A stretch of DNA of 64,000 nt from Microcoleus vaginatus WJT46-NPBG5 (GTDB taxonomy: Bacteria; Cyanobacteriota; Cyanobacteriia; Cyanobacteriales; Oscillatoriaceae), in NCBI GenBank assembly GCA_019359355.1, contig JAHHHM010000008.1, forward strand, positions 62,001-126,000. The letters run 5' to 3'. The position numbers and the translations under genes are program-made. The notes beneath the pieces were generated by a model. It was given only the letters and a program-made list of their open reading frames with translations, made no database searches and was not told where the DNA came from. How positions within the stretch are numbered: position 1 is the stretch's first letter; each line of letters starts with the position of its first letter. Positions 33,136-43,200 of the stretch are shown here, one piece after another.

Positions 33136-34110
33136 CTATCGGCTACGTTCTAAAAACGCATCCACTTCTTCTGCTGTCGGCTGCGCGGCAATTGCTCCGG
33201 GTTTTGTGGCAGTTAGCCCTCCTACCGCACTCGCATAGGTCACGACTTTTTTTGCAATTTCAGGATCTTCTAAACTGTGAATTCCATGCCGGCACAATTG
33301 ATGAACAAAACCGGCAACAAAACCATCTCCCGCGCCGGTTGTATCCACCACATCCACTGAAAAAGCCGGCAGCTTCCCTTCATTGCCTCCTAAACAGTAA
33401 GCGCTACCTTGGGCACCGGCAGTCACCAGCACACCCTCTATAGAGTCCAGACGATATTTAATCGCACCGGCATCCGTCGTATTAAACAACCACTCAGCCT
33501 CTTCTTCAGCGATTTTTAAGAAATCAATTTGCTTGATTAACTCTTGAATAATCGGCTGAGCTTGACTCGGATCGGGCCAAAACATCTCGCGCCAATTTAC
33601 ATCCACTAAAATTTTAATATCGTACTGATTTGCCAACTTTAGAGCTTGATAAATTGCCTGCCGGCTCTCAGGATAAGCAAGTTCCAGCGTTCCCAAAACC
33701 AAAAATTCAGCGGTTTCAAATAATTGCATCGGCAGGCGCTTCGCTTGCAAATAAGTATCCGCAAATTCCGTTGTTTTCACCTCTCCAAATCCAGCAAACT
33801 CCCGTTCGCCGGCTTGCGATCTCACCACATAAACTTGCCGAGTGGGTGCCGTTTCATGGCGCTGCACGCCGACACTATTTACCCCAACTTCTTCTAGCAA
33901 ATTTACCAGCGCGTCCCCCGGTTCATCCTGTCCCACACAGCCAATAAAACCTGCCGTTGTCCCTAACTTAACCAAAGCGCAAGCAACATTCGCCGGCGCA
34001 CCTCCCGGATAAGGTGTCCACGATTCAACTTCTTTTAGCGATCGGCCTGGTTGATCAGACAGAACATCGAACAGAATTTCACCGAGGCAAAGTACGCGAG
34101 GATGAGACAT
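33136..34110 (-). CDS. PfkB-family sugar kinase (fructokinase-like)
   Basis: 324 aa ribokinase-fold cytosolic kinase. PfkB signature 1 is PGGAPANVACALVKLG (about residues 36-51). Signature 2, with the catalytic Asp, is DTTGAGDGFVAGFVHQL (about 257-273). The start VLCLGEILFDVLSDQPG is typical of fructokinases, which phosphorylate fructose from sucrose breakdown; the sugar is an inference. Single gene with its own terminator. It is rich in RCCGGY hexamers (nine by my count). Confidence 0.85.
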   Translation of the reverse strand: MSHPRVLCLGEILFDVLSDQPGRSLKEVESWTPYPGGAPANVACALVKLGTTAGFIGCVGQDEPGDALVNLLEEVGVNSVGVQRHETAPTRQVYVVRSQAGEREFAGFGEVKTTEFADTYLQAKRLPMQLFETAEFLVLGTLELAYPESRQAIYQALKLANQYDIKILVDVNWREMFWPDPSQAQPIIQELIKQIDFLKIAEEEAEWLFNTTDAGAIKYRLDSIEGVLVTAGAQGSAYCLGGNEGKLPAFSVDVVDTTGAGDGFVAGFVHQLCRHGIHSLEDPEIAKKVVTYASAVGGLTATKPGAIAAQPTAEEVDAFLERSR

Positions 34111-34244
34111 ATCAATTTTAAATTTTAGATTTTACATGGCTTGTGAGAGGAGTTAGCCGGAGTGGGTTTTGTGTTCAGGCTATATGTTAAAAGCCTAATT
34201 GATCAGCTACACCCGTCCTACGTTCCACCTTTCACGATCTAATA

Positions 34245-34273
34245 AGGGAACCCTCTCGTCAAGAGGGTTCCCT
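34245..34273 (-). terminator. prfB terminator
   Basis: AGGGAACCCTCT (34245-34256) and AGAGGGTTCCCT (34262-34273) form a perfect 12-bp stem with a 5-base loop. It lies 30 bases after the prfB stop and is followed on the minus strand by TATTAG. Confidence 0.8.
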
Positions 34274-34302
34274 CATGTCAGAACTTTTGCAAAACGAGCA
34301 GA

Positions 34303-35425
34303 TTATGCAGACCGGCTTTCACCTAGCTGGTTTTCTTGGCGCAGATACGCCTCGATATATGGATCAAGATTTCCGTCCATCACATCCGCAATGTCTGTCG
34401 TTTCAACGCCGGTACGCAGATCCTTCACCATCTGGTATGGATGGAACACATAGTTGCGGATTTGGTTACCCCAAGCCGCTTCCACCATATCCCCCCGAAT
34501 CTCAGCAATTTCCTTGGCGCGTTGCTCTTGGGCGATAATCAGCAACTTCGCCGTAAGAATAGCCATTGCTTTTTCCTTATTTTGCAGCTGGGAGCGTTCC
34601 TCGGTACAGCGTACAGCAAGGCCGGTGGGAATATGAACTATTCGTACAGCCGTCTCCACTTTGTTGACGTTCTGGCCACCTTTACCGCCGGCACGAGAAG
34701 TGGAAATATCTAAATCCTTGTCTGGAATGTCAAGCTTTACGGATTTATCCAACACCGGCATCACTTCCACGCCGGCAAAACTCGTTTGCCGCTTGCCATT
34801 AGCATTAAACGGCGAGATCCGCACCAGCCGGTGCGTTCCCTTTTCAGCCTTCAAATAACCATAGGCATAACGCCCTTCAATTTCCAGCGTCACCGATTTA
34901 ATGCCGGCTTCATCACCCTCAGAAATCTCCGCCAGATGCACCTTATAACCGTGGTTCTCACCCCAGCGAGTATACATCCGCATCAACTTCTCCGCCCAAT
35001 CTTGCGCGTCAGTACCGCCAGCGCCGGCATTAATCGTCAGTACCGCACCGCTTTCGTCATAAAGCCCAGAAAGCAGCTGCTGCAACTCCCACCGATCCAG
35101 TTCTTGGTTCAGCTTGGTAACATTCGTTTGCGCTTCTTGCAGCAAAGCCTCATCCGCCTCTAACTCCAGCAACTCTAAAACCGCCTTGGCGTCTTCCAAA
35201 CTCGCTCGCCATCGGTCATATTGTTGCAAGTGAGATTTCAAATCGTTAAGTTCTTGCAGGATTTTTTGCGCCGCAGATTGGTCATCCCAAAAGGCCGGTT
35301 GCCCCGCCAACTGCTCCAAATCTTGAATTTTAGCCGTCAGTGCAGGGATGTCAAAGATAGTCCTGGGTTACACCCAGGCGTTGAGACAGCGTTTCGACTT
35401 CACGTTTTATGTCTGAGACTTCCAT
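34303..35425 (-). CDS. prfB: Peptide chain release factor 2, programmed +1 frameshift
   Basis: RF2, ends translation at UGA and UAA. Translation starts at ATG 35423-35425; 24 codons ([20 protein letters not shown]...) lead to TGA at 35351-35353. A +1 shift at CTT TGA C then continues [14 protein letters not shown] to the end, giving 373 aa. The CDS is best written as join(34303..35352,35354..35425) on the minus strand. The GGQ motif is in [14 protein letters not shown], and the SPF stop-codon tripeptide in RISPFNANG. The shift autoregulates RF2 supply, as in most bacteria. Its own strong terminator follows. Confidence 0.93.
35350..35366 (-). promoter_or_regulatory. RF2 frameshift site
   Basis: On the minus strand: AGGACTATCTTTGAC. 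The slippery CTT codon (35354-35356) precedes in-frame TGA and C. An SD-like AGGA lies four bases upstream of CTT, in the place of the stimulatory AGGGGG of E. coli prfB. Confidence 0.9.
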
Positions 35426-35573
35426 AGTCAGAGCTTTGTAGAGAATATAGTTGCTTACTGATCAATCCTAATACCATTTTACCGTTTAAATTTTAGATGT
35501 TCAGATTTTGAAATGCTGACGGGCGGGGAGTTTCAAACTCCTGAGTTTAGATAGGGCTTTCCTAGAAAGCGCA

Positions 35574-35600
35574 CAAAAAAAGGCACGATGTCCGTGCCCT
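35574..35600 (-). terminator. Terminator of BI-1 family gene
   Basis: GGCACG (35582-35587) and CGTGCC (35593-35598) form the stem; on the minus strand a T8 run follows. It lies 27 bases after the stop codon. Confidence 0.85.
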
Positions 35601-35626
35601 TATACTTCTAAATGTGTAATACAGTT

Positions 35627-36355
35627 TCAATCTCTGCTATTTAAAGCAAGCAGCAACCGCAGGATGAAAACAAACAAGTTGATGTAGGTCAAGTACATTG
35701 ACAAAGCCGCACTCAGGTACTGATCATCGCGGTAGGCGCGAGGCAAGATAAAGAAATCAACCACCGCAGCGCCGGCAAACAGAAATACGCCAATTCCAGA
35801 AATGGCAATATCTAACCAAGTCGGCGTGTAAATTCCAAAAAATGACAACAACACTTGGCCAACGATCACAACCAGCAGGGCAATCACCCCCAACTGGACT
35901 GTTTTAGTCACAGCCATGCCGTCTTTTTCAGACAAATTCGAGCCAATTTGTCGCGCCGCAATAAAGGTAACGCCACAACCTAAAGCAGCAAACCCAATTC
36001 CCGGCAATCCAACACCGGCAGTTCTCAGCGCCAAGAAAACTAACCCGCTGAGGGTATAACCCGACAGTAAACTGTAGGTGGCTAGCAGAGGTAGTGCAAC
36101 ACCGTTATTTCCTCTTTCTGCAACGCCACGCGCCACAAAAAATAGAATCAACTCCAGCACCAATGCCCCCCAGAAGGTCGGCATAAAGAGTTCTGGGTTG
36201 GCACTCATCACCCTCAAACCGCCATAGGTGCCCAAAGCCGTTAAAACCAGGCCACCTCCCACAAAGGGCAACGCGTTAGCAATGACGTTGGGACCCACCA
36301 GTATTTGGTGTTTGGCATCCCGAATCGCTGCTCGGAAGTTACTGGTACTACTCAT
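35627..36355 (-). CDS. Bax inhibitor-1 (TMBIM/YccA-like) membrane protein
   Basis: 242 aa, seven hydrophobic helices, a family of membrane proteins linked to calcium leak and FtsH control in other organisms. Typical segments are GLRVMSANPELFMPTFWGAL, LLATYSLLSGYTLSGLVFLA, and the C-terminal acidic/loop region FFILPRAYRDDQYLSAALSM followed by YLTYINLFVFILRLLLAL. The C-terminal part is the best conserved in the family. Its cellular role in cyanobacteria is not known to me. Single gene with own terminator. Confidence 0.85.
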   Translation of the reverse strand: MSSTSNFRAAIRDAKHQILVGPNVIANALPFVGGGLVLTALGTYGGLRVMSANPELFMPTFWGALVLELILFFVARGVAERGNNGVALPLLATYSLLSGYTLSGLVFLALRTAGVGLPGIGFAALGCGVTFIAARQIGSNLSEKDGMAVTKTVQLGVIALLVVIVGQVLLSFFGIYTPTWLDIAISGIGVFLFAGAAVVDFFILPRAYRDDQYLSAALSMYLTYINLFVFILRLLLALNSRD

Positions 36356-36694
36356 AAACTTTCCTCGGATGGGCCAGAAATATCACTACTATGCTTATTT
36401 TTACTTATTTTTACTTAAATGGTCGGCCCTGAACTATGGACAGATCCAAACGGTCTCAGGTCTATTCCTAAAGAAAAGCTAAAACCAATCGAGCTATTGG
36501 GCCAAAACTGTACGTGTTTCTGCTGAGACTGGATTTGAGTGCCTCTGGCAATTCAGTAAATGAACGATAGTTTCTCATTGGGTTCTCCCGCACAATAAGC
36601 TCAGCTTTGATTCAGATGGGATGTAAAGCGTCAGTTTCTTAACCAGCCCATTTCCCTGAACCAAAGGTTTTCTACCTTTGAGGATTTTCTAAGC
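36356..36694. other. Divergent spacer before sigF
   Basis: 339 bases between the BI-1 gene and sigF, which point away from each other. It contains near-repeats TATTTTTACTTA (36391-36415). No gene or RNA is seen; both promoters should be here. Confidence 0.35.
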
Positions 36695-37465
36695 ATGGCA
36701 ACTCAATCCTCTGTCCGCTCTCGCGGGATGGAACTGTTGATTTCTTACAAACACAATCCCTCTGTCGAAATTCGCAATCAGCTAGTGCGGTTGAATATTG
36801 GCTTAGTACGCAAAATCGCTCATCGCGTCAGCCATCAGTGCGCCGAACCTTACGAAGACCTCGAACAAATCGGTTATCTTGGCTTAATCCGGGCGATTGA
36901 GCGATTCGATCCGACACAAGGATGCGCCTTTAGTTCGTTTGCCGTTCCCTACATTCGCGGGGAAATGCTGCATTTTCTCCGTGACAAGGGCAGTTCTGTT
37001 AGAATTCCCCGCCGGTGGCAAGAACTGCAAAGAGAGGGGCAGAAAGTACGGGAAGAATTTACCAACAATCAGCGCCGTTCTCCCAGTGAGGCTGAAATTG
37101 CCCAGCAACTCGGAGTTTCTGTACAAGAATGGCGCGATAGCCAGTTAGCCACACAAAATTGCACCCCCCTGAGTCTGGATGCTGCAGTTGGCCCACAAAT
37201 TGATACGCCGATGACTTTGGGTGATACCTTGCTTGATGTGAATTACCAATCACTCCAGCGGGCTGAAGAAGAACGTCAACAACTACACAGCGCTTTGGGC
37301 GAGTTGGAAGAAAAAACCCGCGAAGTCATTGAATTTGTATTTTTGAATGATATCTCCCGCAAGGATGTTGCCAAGCAAATTGGCGTTAGCCCGATGACGG
37401 TAACCCGGCGAATTCAAAGAGGGGTTGAAGAATTGGTATCGCTGTTGCGGCCTCAAATTGCCTGA
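36695..37465 (+). CDS. sigF: Group 3 sigma factor, SigF-type
   Basis: 256 aa alternative RNA polymerase sigma-70 factor. Region 2 contains DLEQIGYLGLIRAIERFDPT and FSSFAVPYIRGEMLHFLRD, with the core-binding and -10 recognition helices. Region 3 lies at about 110-170 (SEAEIAQQLGVSVQEWRDSQ). Region 4 has the HTH DISRKDVAKQIGVSPMTVTR. Length and order match cyanobacterial SigF, which controls motility and stress genes. No anti-sigma gene is next to it. Confidence 0.88.
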   Translation: MATQSSVRSRGMELLISYKHNPSVEIRNQLVRLNIGLVRKIAHRVSHQCAEPYEDLEQIGYLGLIRAIERFDPTQGCAFSSFAVPYIRGEMLHFLRDKGSSVRIPRRWQELQREGQKVREEFTNNQRRSPSEAEIAQQLGVSVQEWRDSQLATQNCTPLSLDAAVGPQIDTPMTLGDTLLDVNYQSLQRAEEERQQLHSALGELEEKTREVIEFVFLNDISRKDVAKQIGVSPMTVTRRIQRGVEELVSLLRPQIA

Positions 37466-37562
37466 AATCAAGGTAAAAAGTAACAAGCCAACCTAAAAGA
37501 TATTCTGTTTGCCTTTTTCCTTTTCTCTCCCACCGGAGGTCGCTTGAGTTCTCAAGATAAAA

Positions 37563-38462
37563 TTAGGGAAATTTGTTTGGAGGATTGGCAGACTGGGCGC
37601 TAGAATTCAACGGCGGCTCAGATGGGACAACATCAGGCAAAGACCGGCCTGCAATGTAAAGCCACGCTAAGCCGGCTAACCCCAAAAGCATCCCCCCAAT
37701 ACTCACCAGTTGAGCGATCCGCACCGGGCCAAGCATTAAGCTATCTGTACGCAAGCCTTCAATCCAGACTCGACCGGCACTATAAGTTGCAAAGTAAACG
37801 AGAAACAAGGTGCCCAATTTCAGATGTGGCTTGCCCTTCAGGCTTCGGAAAAATAAGGTAATTAATAAGCCAAATACGGCCAAATCCCACAAAGATTCGT
37901 AAAGAAAGGTGGGATGGAAGTATTCAAAGTTGATGTAGCCTGAAGGACGCTGTGCTGGAGGAATATAAAGTTTCCAGGGCAGATCGGTTGGCCGGCCAAA
38001 TGCTTCAGAGTTGAAAAAATTTCCCCACCGGCCTATTGCCTGGCCCAAAATTACAGAGGGCGCAACAATATCTGCCAATTGCCAAAAAGAAATTTTTTTC
38101 AGTCGCGCAAAGATTAAAGCTGCAACGATGCCGCCTATAATCGCACCGTGAATTGCAATTCCGCCTTTCCAAATGGCAATAATATCACCGGGATTGTTGG
38201 CATATTGCGGCCACTGAAACAGCACGTAGTAAATACGGGCGCAAGGAATAGCCGCTAAAACCAACCAAATAGCTAAGTCTCCGATTAAGTCGGGGTGAAC
38301 ATTACGGTACTTGGCTAGAGACTGGGAAAGGCTTAATCCTATCAATACGGCAGAGGCGATCAACAGGCCATACCAGCGCACGCTAAGCGGCCCTAGGCTG
38401 AAGATAATAGGGCCGGGAGAAGCAAATTGAAAGGCTAAGGGAAAATTGAGAATATCCATCAT
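37563..38462 (-). CDS. lgt: Prolipoprotein diacylglyceryl transferase
   Basis: 299 aa inner-membrane enzyme that adds diacylglycerol to the lipobox Cys of prolipoproteins, the first step of lipoprotein maturation. The Lgt signature is [20 protein letters not shown] (about residues 145-164), with the essential Arg and Asn. The [12 protein letters not shown] segment has the essential His. Seven hydrophobic segments are seen. The C-terminal 25 residues ([19 protein letters not shown]) are a polar tail. The window has at least two client lipoproteins (9419 and 49846). Confidence 0.92.
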   Translation of the reverse strand: MMDILNFPLAFQFASPGPIIFSLGPLSVRWYGLLIASAVLIGLSLSQSLAKYRNVHPDLIGDLAIWLVLAAIPCARIYYVLFQWPQYANNPGDIIAIWKGGIAIHGAIIGGIVAALIFARLKKISFWQLADIVAPSVILGQAIGRWGNFFNSEAFGRPTDLPWKLYIPPAQRPSGYINFEYFHPTFLYESLWDLAVFGLLITLFFRSLKGKPHLKLGTLFLVYFATYSAGRVWIEGLRTDSLMLGPVRIAQLVSIGGMLLGLAGLAWLYIAGRSLPDVVPSEPPLNSSAQSANPPNKFP

Positions 38463-38568
38463 AAAATTTCAGAGGGCGCAAGCCTGTTTGTCCCCAGGCG
38501 AATTAGCGGCAACTCAGTCCACATAATCGCCTAGGGTGAGAACGGCTTTAATTATTATCAATGTTTAA

Positions 38569-38640
38569 CTGGGGTGCAAGGATTCGAACCTCGGAATGGC
38601 TGGACCAAAACCAGCTGCCTTACCACTTGGCGACACCCCA
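38569..38640 (-). tRNA. trnQ: tRNA-Gln (anticodon TTG)
   Basis: Minus strand, 72 nt. The acceptor stem TGGGGTG pairs with CACCCCA, discriminator G. The anticodon arm is GCTGG-TTTTGGT-CCAGC, giving anticodon TTG. The T arm reads GAGGTTCGAATCC. No encoded CCA. It is the only tRNA I see in the window. Confidence 0.95.
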
Positions 38641-38772
38641 TTGCTGTCACCTTGAATATACTAACACCCAATCACCGGAAGTTGTCAAGAACTTTTATAT
38701 TTTTCTGAGAACTTTTTTTAACCCCTCCTTTTTGGCGAGCGCGAGGGCTTAGGAGCCAGGGAGCCGGTAGAG

Positions 38773-39023
38773 ATAGCTTTGGGAGAGTGGCCACGTAATT
38801 TAAGGCGTACTTTTTTGGGAAAGTCATCATTTCTTCAAACAATCCCTCTATCTGGCTGGAAATTTCTTTTCGTTATTTATCTAACTAATCGTTTCTTTAA
38901 TAAGTTATTAATAAAGCTAATAAGTTTAGGGGTGCGTTTTAAATTCCCGCCATAAAGGGGTATTCCACCCATCAGCCGGTGACAGGGCAAACAAGAGGAA
39001 CAATTTAAATATCATCAAGCCTC
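38773..39023 (+). repeat. Direct repeat A flanking the RHS island
   Basis: Two well-matched blocks. Block 1 (38773-38844) matches 48895-48968 with one 2-base gap. Block 2 (38968-39023) matches 49088-49143 at 52 of 56 positions. The ~120 bases between the blocks are more diverged. The orientation is the same in both copies. Confidence 0.75.
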
Positions 39024-39079
39024 ACTCCTTTCTCGGGAGCGAAATTCTGATTAGGCAAGGTTAATCAGTCGCTAACCAT

Positions 39080-39216
39080 AAGCGGACTTGGTAAAATTAA
39101 CGACCTCGTTGCCAAACTTAAGCAGTACCCTTGCCATTGCCATAGGCTACGATAAGCGAGCCAAGAACTTTCTAGCTGCAATTGATTTGGCTGGTGCTGT
39201 CATCTGGCTCAATTGA
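39080..39216 (+). pseudogene. IS5-type transposase C-terminal remnant
   Basis: Plus strand reads LVAKLKQY, then after a frame break IGYDKRAKNFLAAIDLAGAV and IWLN with stop TGA at 39214-39216. This is the usual end of an IS5-type transposase (KLKQYRAIATRYDK...NFLA...IWL). Only the last 45 codons remain. It abuts and overlaps the truncated end of the NB-ARC-type gene on the other strand. Confidence 0.65.
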
Positions 39217-39667
39217 GGGTATGCTCTAGTTTGTTTAACTCTTCGGCACGTCCGTAGAGAACACCAGACTCAATGGCTTGTTCCCAATCAACGCATCTGT
39301 TGGCAGTGCCGGCATCAGCAGTAACACAGTGAGTAATACCATCACTTTGATAGCTTTGAGTATTTCTACCATAACTGACATATCTGCTATTTAAGGGTGC
39401 AACAGCTACTTGAGCCGATTGTGCATTGCGCCACAGCACTGACTGGACATTACTTTTTCTAACTTTTTCGCCAAATGTCTGACTTAGCAGTTGCCATAGC
39501 TGAAAACCAACCAGCTTAATGTATTCGGCATCATAACCAGCGCTTTTGGCCATCTCCGGATAAGAGCGGCCTTCCCAAGCTTGCCGGAATACCAAGACTT
39601 GAAGGTCGTTGAGATGCTTGTGCTGGAGAACGGAGTCTAAGAAATAGAGAGCTTCATCAACTGTCAT
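39209..39667 (-). pseudogene. N-terminal stub of NB-ARC/WD40-type (vMAP) regulator
   Basis: 152 codons. Residues 1-85 match the helical/HTH N-terminal domain found on large cyanobacterial STAND proteins (MTVDEALYFLDSVLQHKHLN, LVFRQAWEGRSYPEMAKSAG, LVGFQLWQLLSQTFGEKVRK). The end, VLYGRAEELNKLEHTL, is the usual hinge just before the NTPase P-loop. The frame stops exactly there, at the IS5 relic. The NTPase and WD40 parts are lost. It might still be expressed as a small DNA-binding protein. Confidence 0.65.
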
Positions 39668-40235
39668 ATTTGAAAGTCAATTTTTTTGAAGTAAACGGGG
39701 TGATCTACAGCTTCTCCTGACGGTTACCCACATTTTTTCCTCTAAGGGGTATCTGTCCTTAGTTTCAGTGAAAGCTGCATAAAAATACTAACTATTTATA
39801 ACTTTTCATTATTGTCATCCTAGCATAATCTGGATTATTACTGAATCAGCACACCGTAAGCCAGCTAATCTCTTTTGTAAAAGCGTGTTTATAAGGAAAA
39901 TATTAAATTTTGAAAACGCTTGCTTTTAGAGGAGATATTTCCTTCCCTTCTTTTTAAGAGAGGGAAGGACACAAACCCCCCCTTAGAGTCTGGTCTAAGC
40001 GATCCCGCCCCAGTAGGGGGGAGCGAATGAACTTTATAAACACCCTCTAAAAGGGAAAAGAGAACGAGTGAGTAAAGCTATTGATTGCTCATACACAGCT
40101 GTTTGGGCATAAAAATAACTTTATTGTTCGTAAATTTTCTTAATCATGCGTGCGAAAAGGGCAAAGTTTTCTGTTCGCCGTGCGTGTGGATACCTTTTTT
40201 GTGAGTACTTTGTTTGCAATTTAAGGAAGTAAAAC
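39668..40235. other. 568-base region upstream of RHS gene
   Basis: No gene is recognised. It contains a palindromic stretch CCTTCCCTTCTTTTTAAGAG followed by AGGGAAGG (39949-39976) and an AT-rich part at 39,770-39,910. The ribosome site AAGGAAG is just before the GTG at 40236. Confidence 0.4.
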
Positions 40236-43200
40236 GTGGCAAATATAGTTGGAACATCTAATGCAGACAACCTGCTAGGAACACTCGAGAATGACATCAT
40301 CAGTGCCGGTGCCGGCGACGATACAGTCAATCCAGGGTTAGGAAGTGATAACGTTTACGCCGAAGATGGCGATGACTTATTAATCTTAGATTTCTCCGTC
40401 ACAGATACCGGACGGGGGGTGAGCGGATCTGGCAGTAGCAATATCGTTTACTTCCAACGTCAAGACAGCAACAACAATTCGGTAGATAGTCTGATGGCCT
40501 CTGATTTTGAGCGCTTCCAGATTACTGGTACGGGCTATGATGATACGCTGTCTGGTGGCTCTAGAGATGATACTTTGCTCGCAGGAGATGGCAACGACAT
40601 CCTCAACGGTGAAGGCGGCAGCGACAACCTCGACGGCGGCGCAGGAATTGATACCCTTTCAGAAAATTTTGCCAATGAAACCACGGCGCTGGTATTCGAC
40701 AGCACCAACCCAGTTGCTACGCAAACTTTAGCAGATGGCAGCATAATTGCTAATTTTGAGGTATTCGAGAATATCAAAACAGGCAGCGGGAACGATCGCC
40801 TCGTACAATTAGGACAAATTAACAATAATTTCCATGCCGGTGCCGGCGACGATACAGTCAATCCAGGGTTAGGAAGTGATTACGTTGACGGGGAACAGGG
40901 GGATGACTTATTAATCTTAGACTTCTCCGTCACAGATACAGGACGGGGGGTGAGCGCATCGGCCGGTAGCAACCCCAATAGCTTCCTACATCGAGACAGC
41001 AACAACAATTTGGTAGGTAATCTGAGGACCACTAATTTTGAACGCTTCCAGATTACTGGTACGGGCTATGATGATACGCTGTCTGGTGGCTCTAGAGATG
41101 ATACTTTGCTCGCAGGAGATGGCAACGACAGCCTCAACGGTGAAGGCGGCAGCGACAACCTCGACGGCGGCGCAGGAATTGATACCCTTTCAGAAAATTT
41201 TGCCAATGAAACCACGGCGCTGGTATTCGACAGCACCAACCCAGTTGCTACGCAAACTTTAGCAGATGGCAGCATAATTGCTAATTTTGAGGTATTCGAG
41301 AATATCAAAACAGGCAGCGGGAATGATCGCCTCGTACAATTAGGACAAATTAACAATAATTTCCATGCCGGTGCCGGCGACGATACAGTCAATCCAGGGT
41401 TAGGAAGTGATGACGTTGACGGGGAACAGGGGGATGACTTATTAATCTTAGACTTCTCCGTCACAGATACAGGACGGGGGGTGAGCGGATATGGCAGTAG
41501 CTACTACGCTAACTTCCAACGTCAAGACAGCAACAACAATTTGGTAGATAATCTGAGGGCCTATTATTTTGAGCGCTTCCAGATTACTGGCAGTAGTTAC
41601 GGGGATACGATTTCTGGTGGGGACGGCAATGACACTCTTGCTGGCAATGGAGGAAGCGATACGTTAAATGCTGGTGGGGGTAATGACAATTATTTACTAA
41701 CAGCAGCAACGGCTGCCGGCAGTGAAATTAATGATGGCAGCGGCACAGATAGCCTTAGTCTTTCTAACACCACTCTCTCGCTAACTAAACTGAGTGCGGG
41801 TGCGATGGGTTTGGGACGTATCGGGACATCGTTAGTCATAGACTTAAATCAAGATGGTGTTGCTACCCCAGAAACTGACTTAACAATTGGTAATTTCTTT
41901 TCTACTCGCTTTGGTAACACTGCCGGCACCGGCTTTATTGAAACAGTGGAGGATCTTGCCGGGACTGATATTTTGTCTCTAAACCTGACAAGCAGTGACG
42001 TTAAAGATATGGGAGTCCTCACCGGCACCCAAACGTTTAATGGCGCTGTCAGTAGCAGTGACACCGAAGATTTCTACCGCTTTGAGCTAACAGCCGATGG
42101 CATAATTAACCTTAACTTGAGCGGTTTAAACTCAGATACCAATGCCTACCTGCAACTGCTCGACAGCAACGGTAATGTCATTACCAGCTCATCGCAGTCG
42201 CTAGATACCAACCTGTTTGCCGGCGTTTATTATCTGCGAGTTTCCCAATCTTCAGGAGACACTAACTACACCCTAACCGCAAAAGGAACAGGAATTGCTG
42301 ACTTAGCCGGCAACTCCCTAGAAACCGCTCGCAACCTCAGCATCCTCACCGGCACCCAAACAGCCAGCGATTTTGTCGGCAATATTGACACCAAAGATTT
42401 TTACCGCTTCCATCTGACAAAAAACAGCAATTTTAATTTGTCACTGAATGGTTTGACTGCCGATGCTGATGTGGAATTACTGGACGGTAAGGGCAACGTC
42501 ATTAACAGTTCAGTTAACGGCGGGAATGAGTCAGAAACAATTAATTCTGAATTAGAAACCGGCACTTACTACGTTCAGGTTTATCAATATAGTGGCAATA
42601 CTAACTACAACCTGCAACTTTCCGCCACACCCGACACAACTCCAGAACCATTCCAGATCCGCAGCGTTACTCCTGACTCTGGCAGCAATGCCGGTCAGGC
42701 AACTCTCACCATTAAAGGCAATCAATTCACCGATACCACCAAAGCCAGTTTAATTGACGCGAATGGCAGCGTGCGGGAAGCAACAGCGGTGAAGCGGCAA
42801 GATGACACAACTCTGTTAGCAACATTTAACCTCACCGGCCTCGCCACAGGTGCGTATGATGTTCAGGTGGCCGACACTGCCGGCACTGCAACCTCCCAAG
42901 ATAGCTTCAGCGTCGGTGCCGGCAATCCAGGCCAGCTAGAAGTTTACATCAGTGCGCCATCTGGAGTGCGGCCTTGGTGGACGGGAGAAGTGACTGTTAC
43001 CTACCGAAATGCCGGCGATACGGATATCCCCGTCCCCGTGCTCACGTTAAATGCTGAAGGCGGCAAGCTGAGGAAAGACGGTGAGAGTACGTTTGCAGAA
43101 ACCAGCGTGCAGTTTCGCGGTGTCGGCAACGAGGGTTCGCTAGATGTACTCGCACCGGGTGCCACCGGCAGCTTTACCGCCAAATTCCAGCCGAATGCCG

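Noticed and set aside
38569-38640. tRNA-Gln as the attachment site of the RHS island
   Set aside because: The tRNA 3' end points away from the island and no copy of it is seen at the other side; the island borders are the 250-bp repeats instead.
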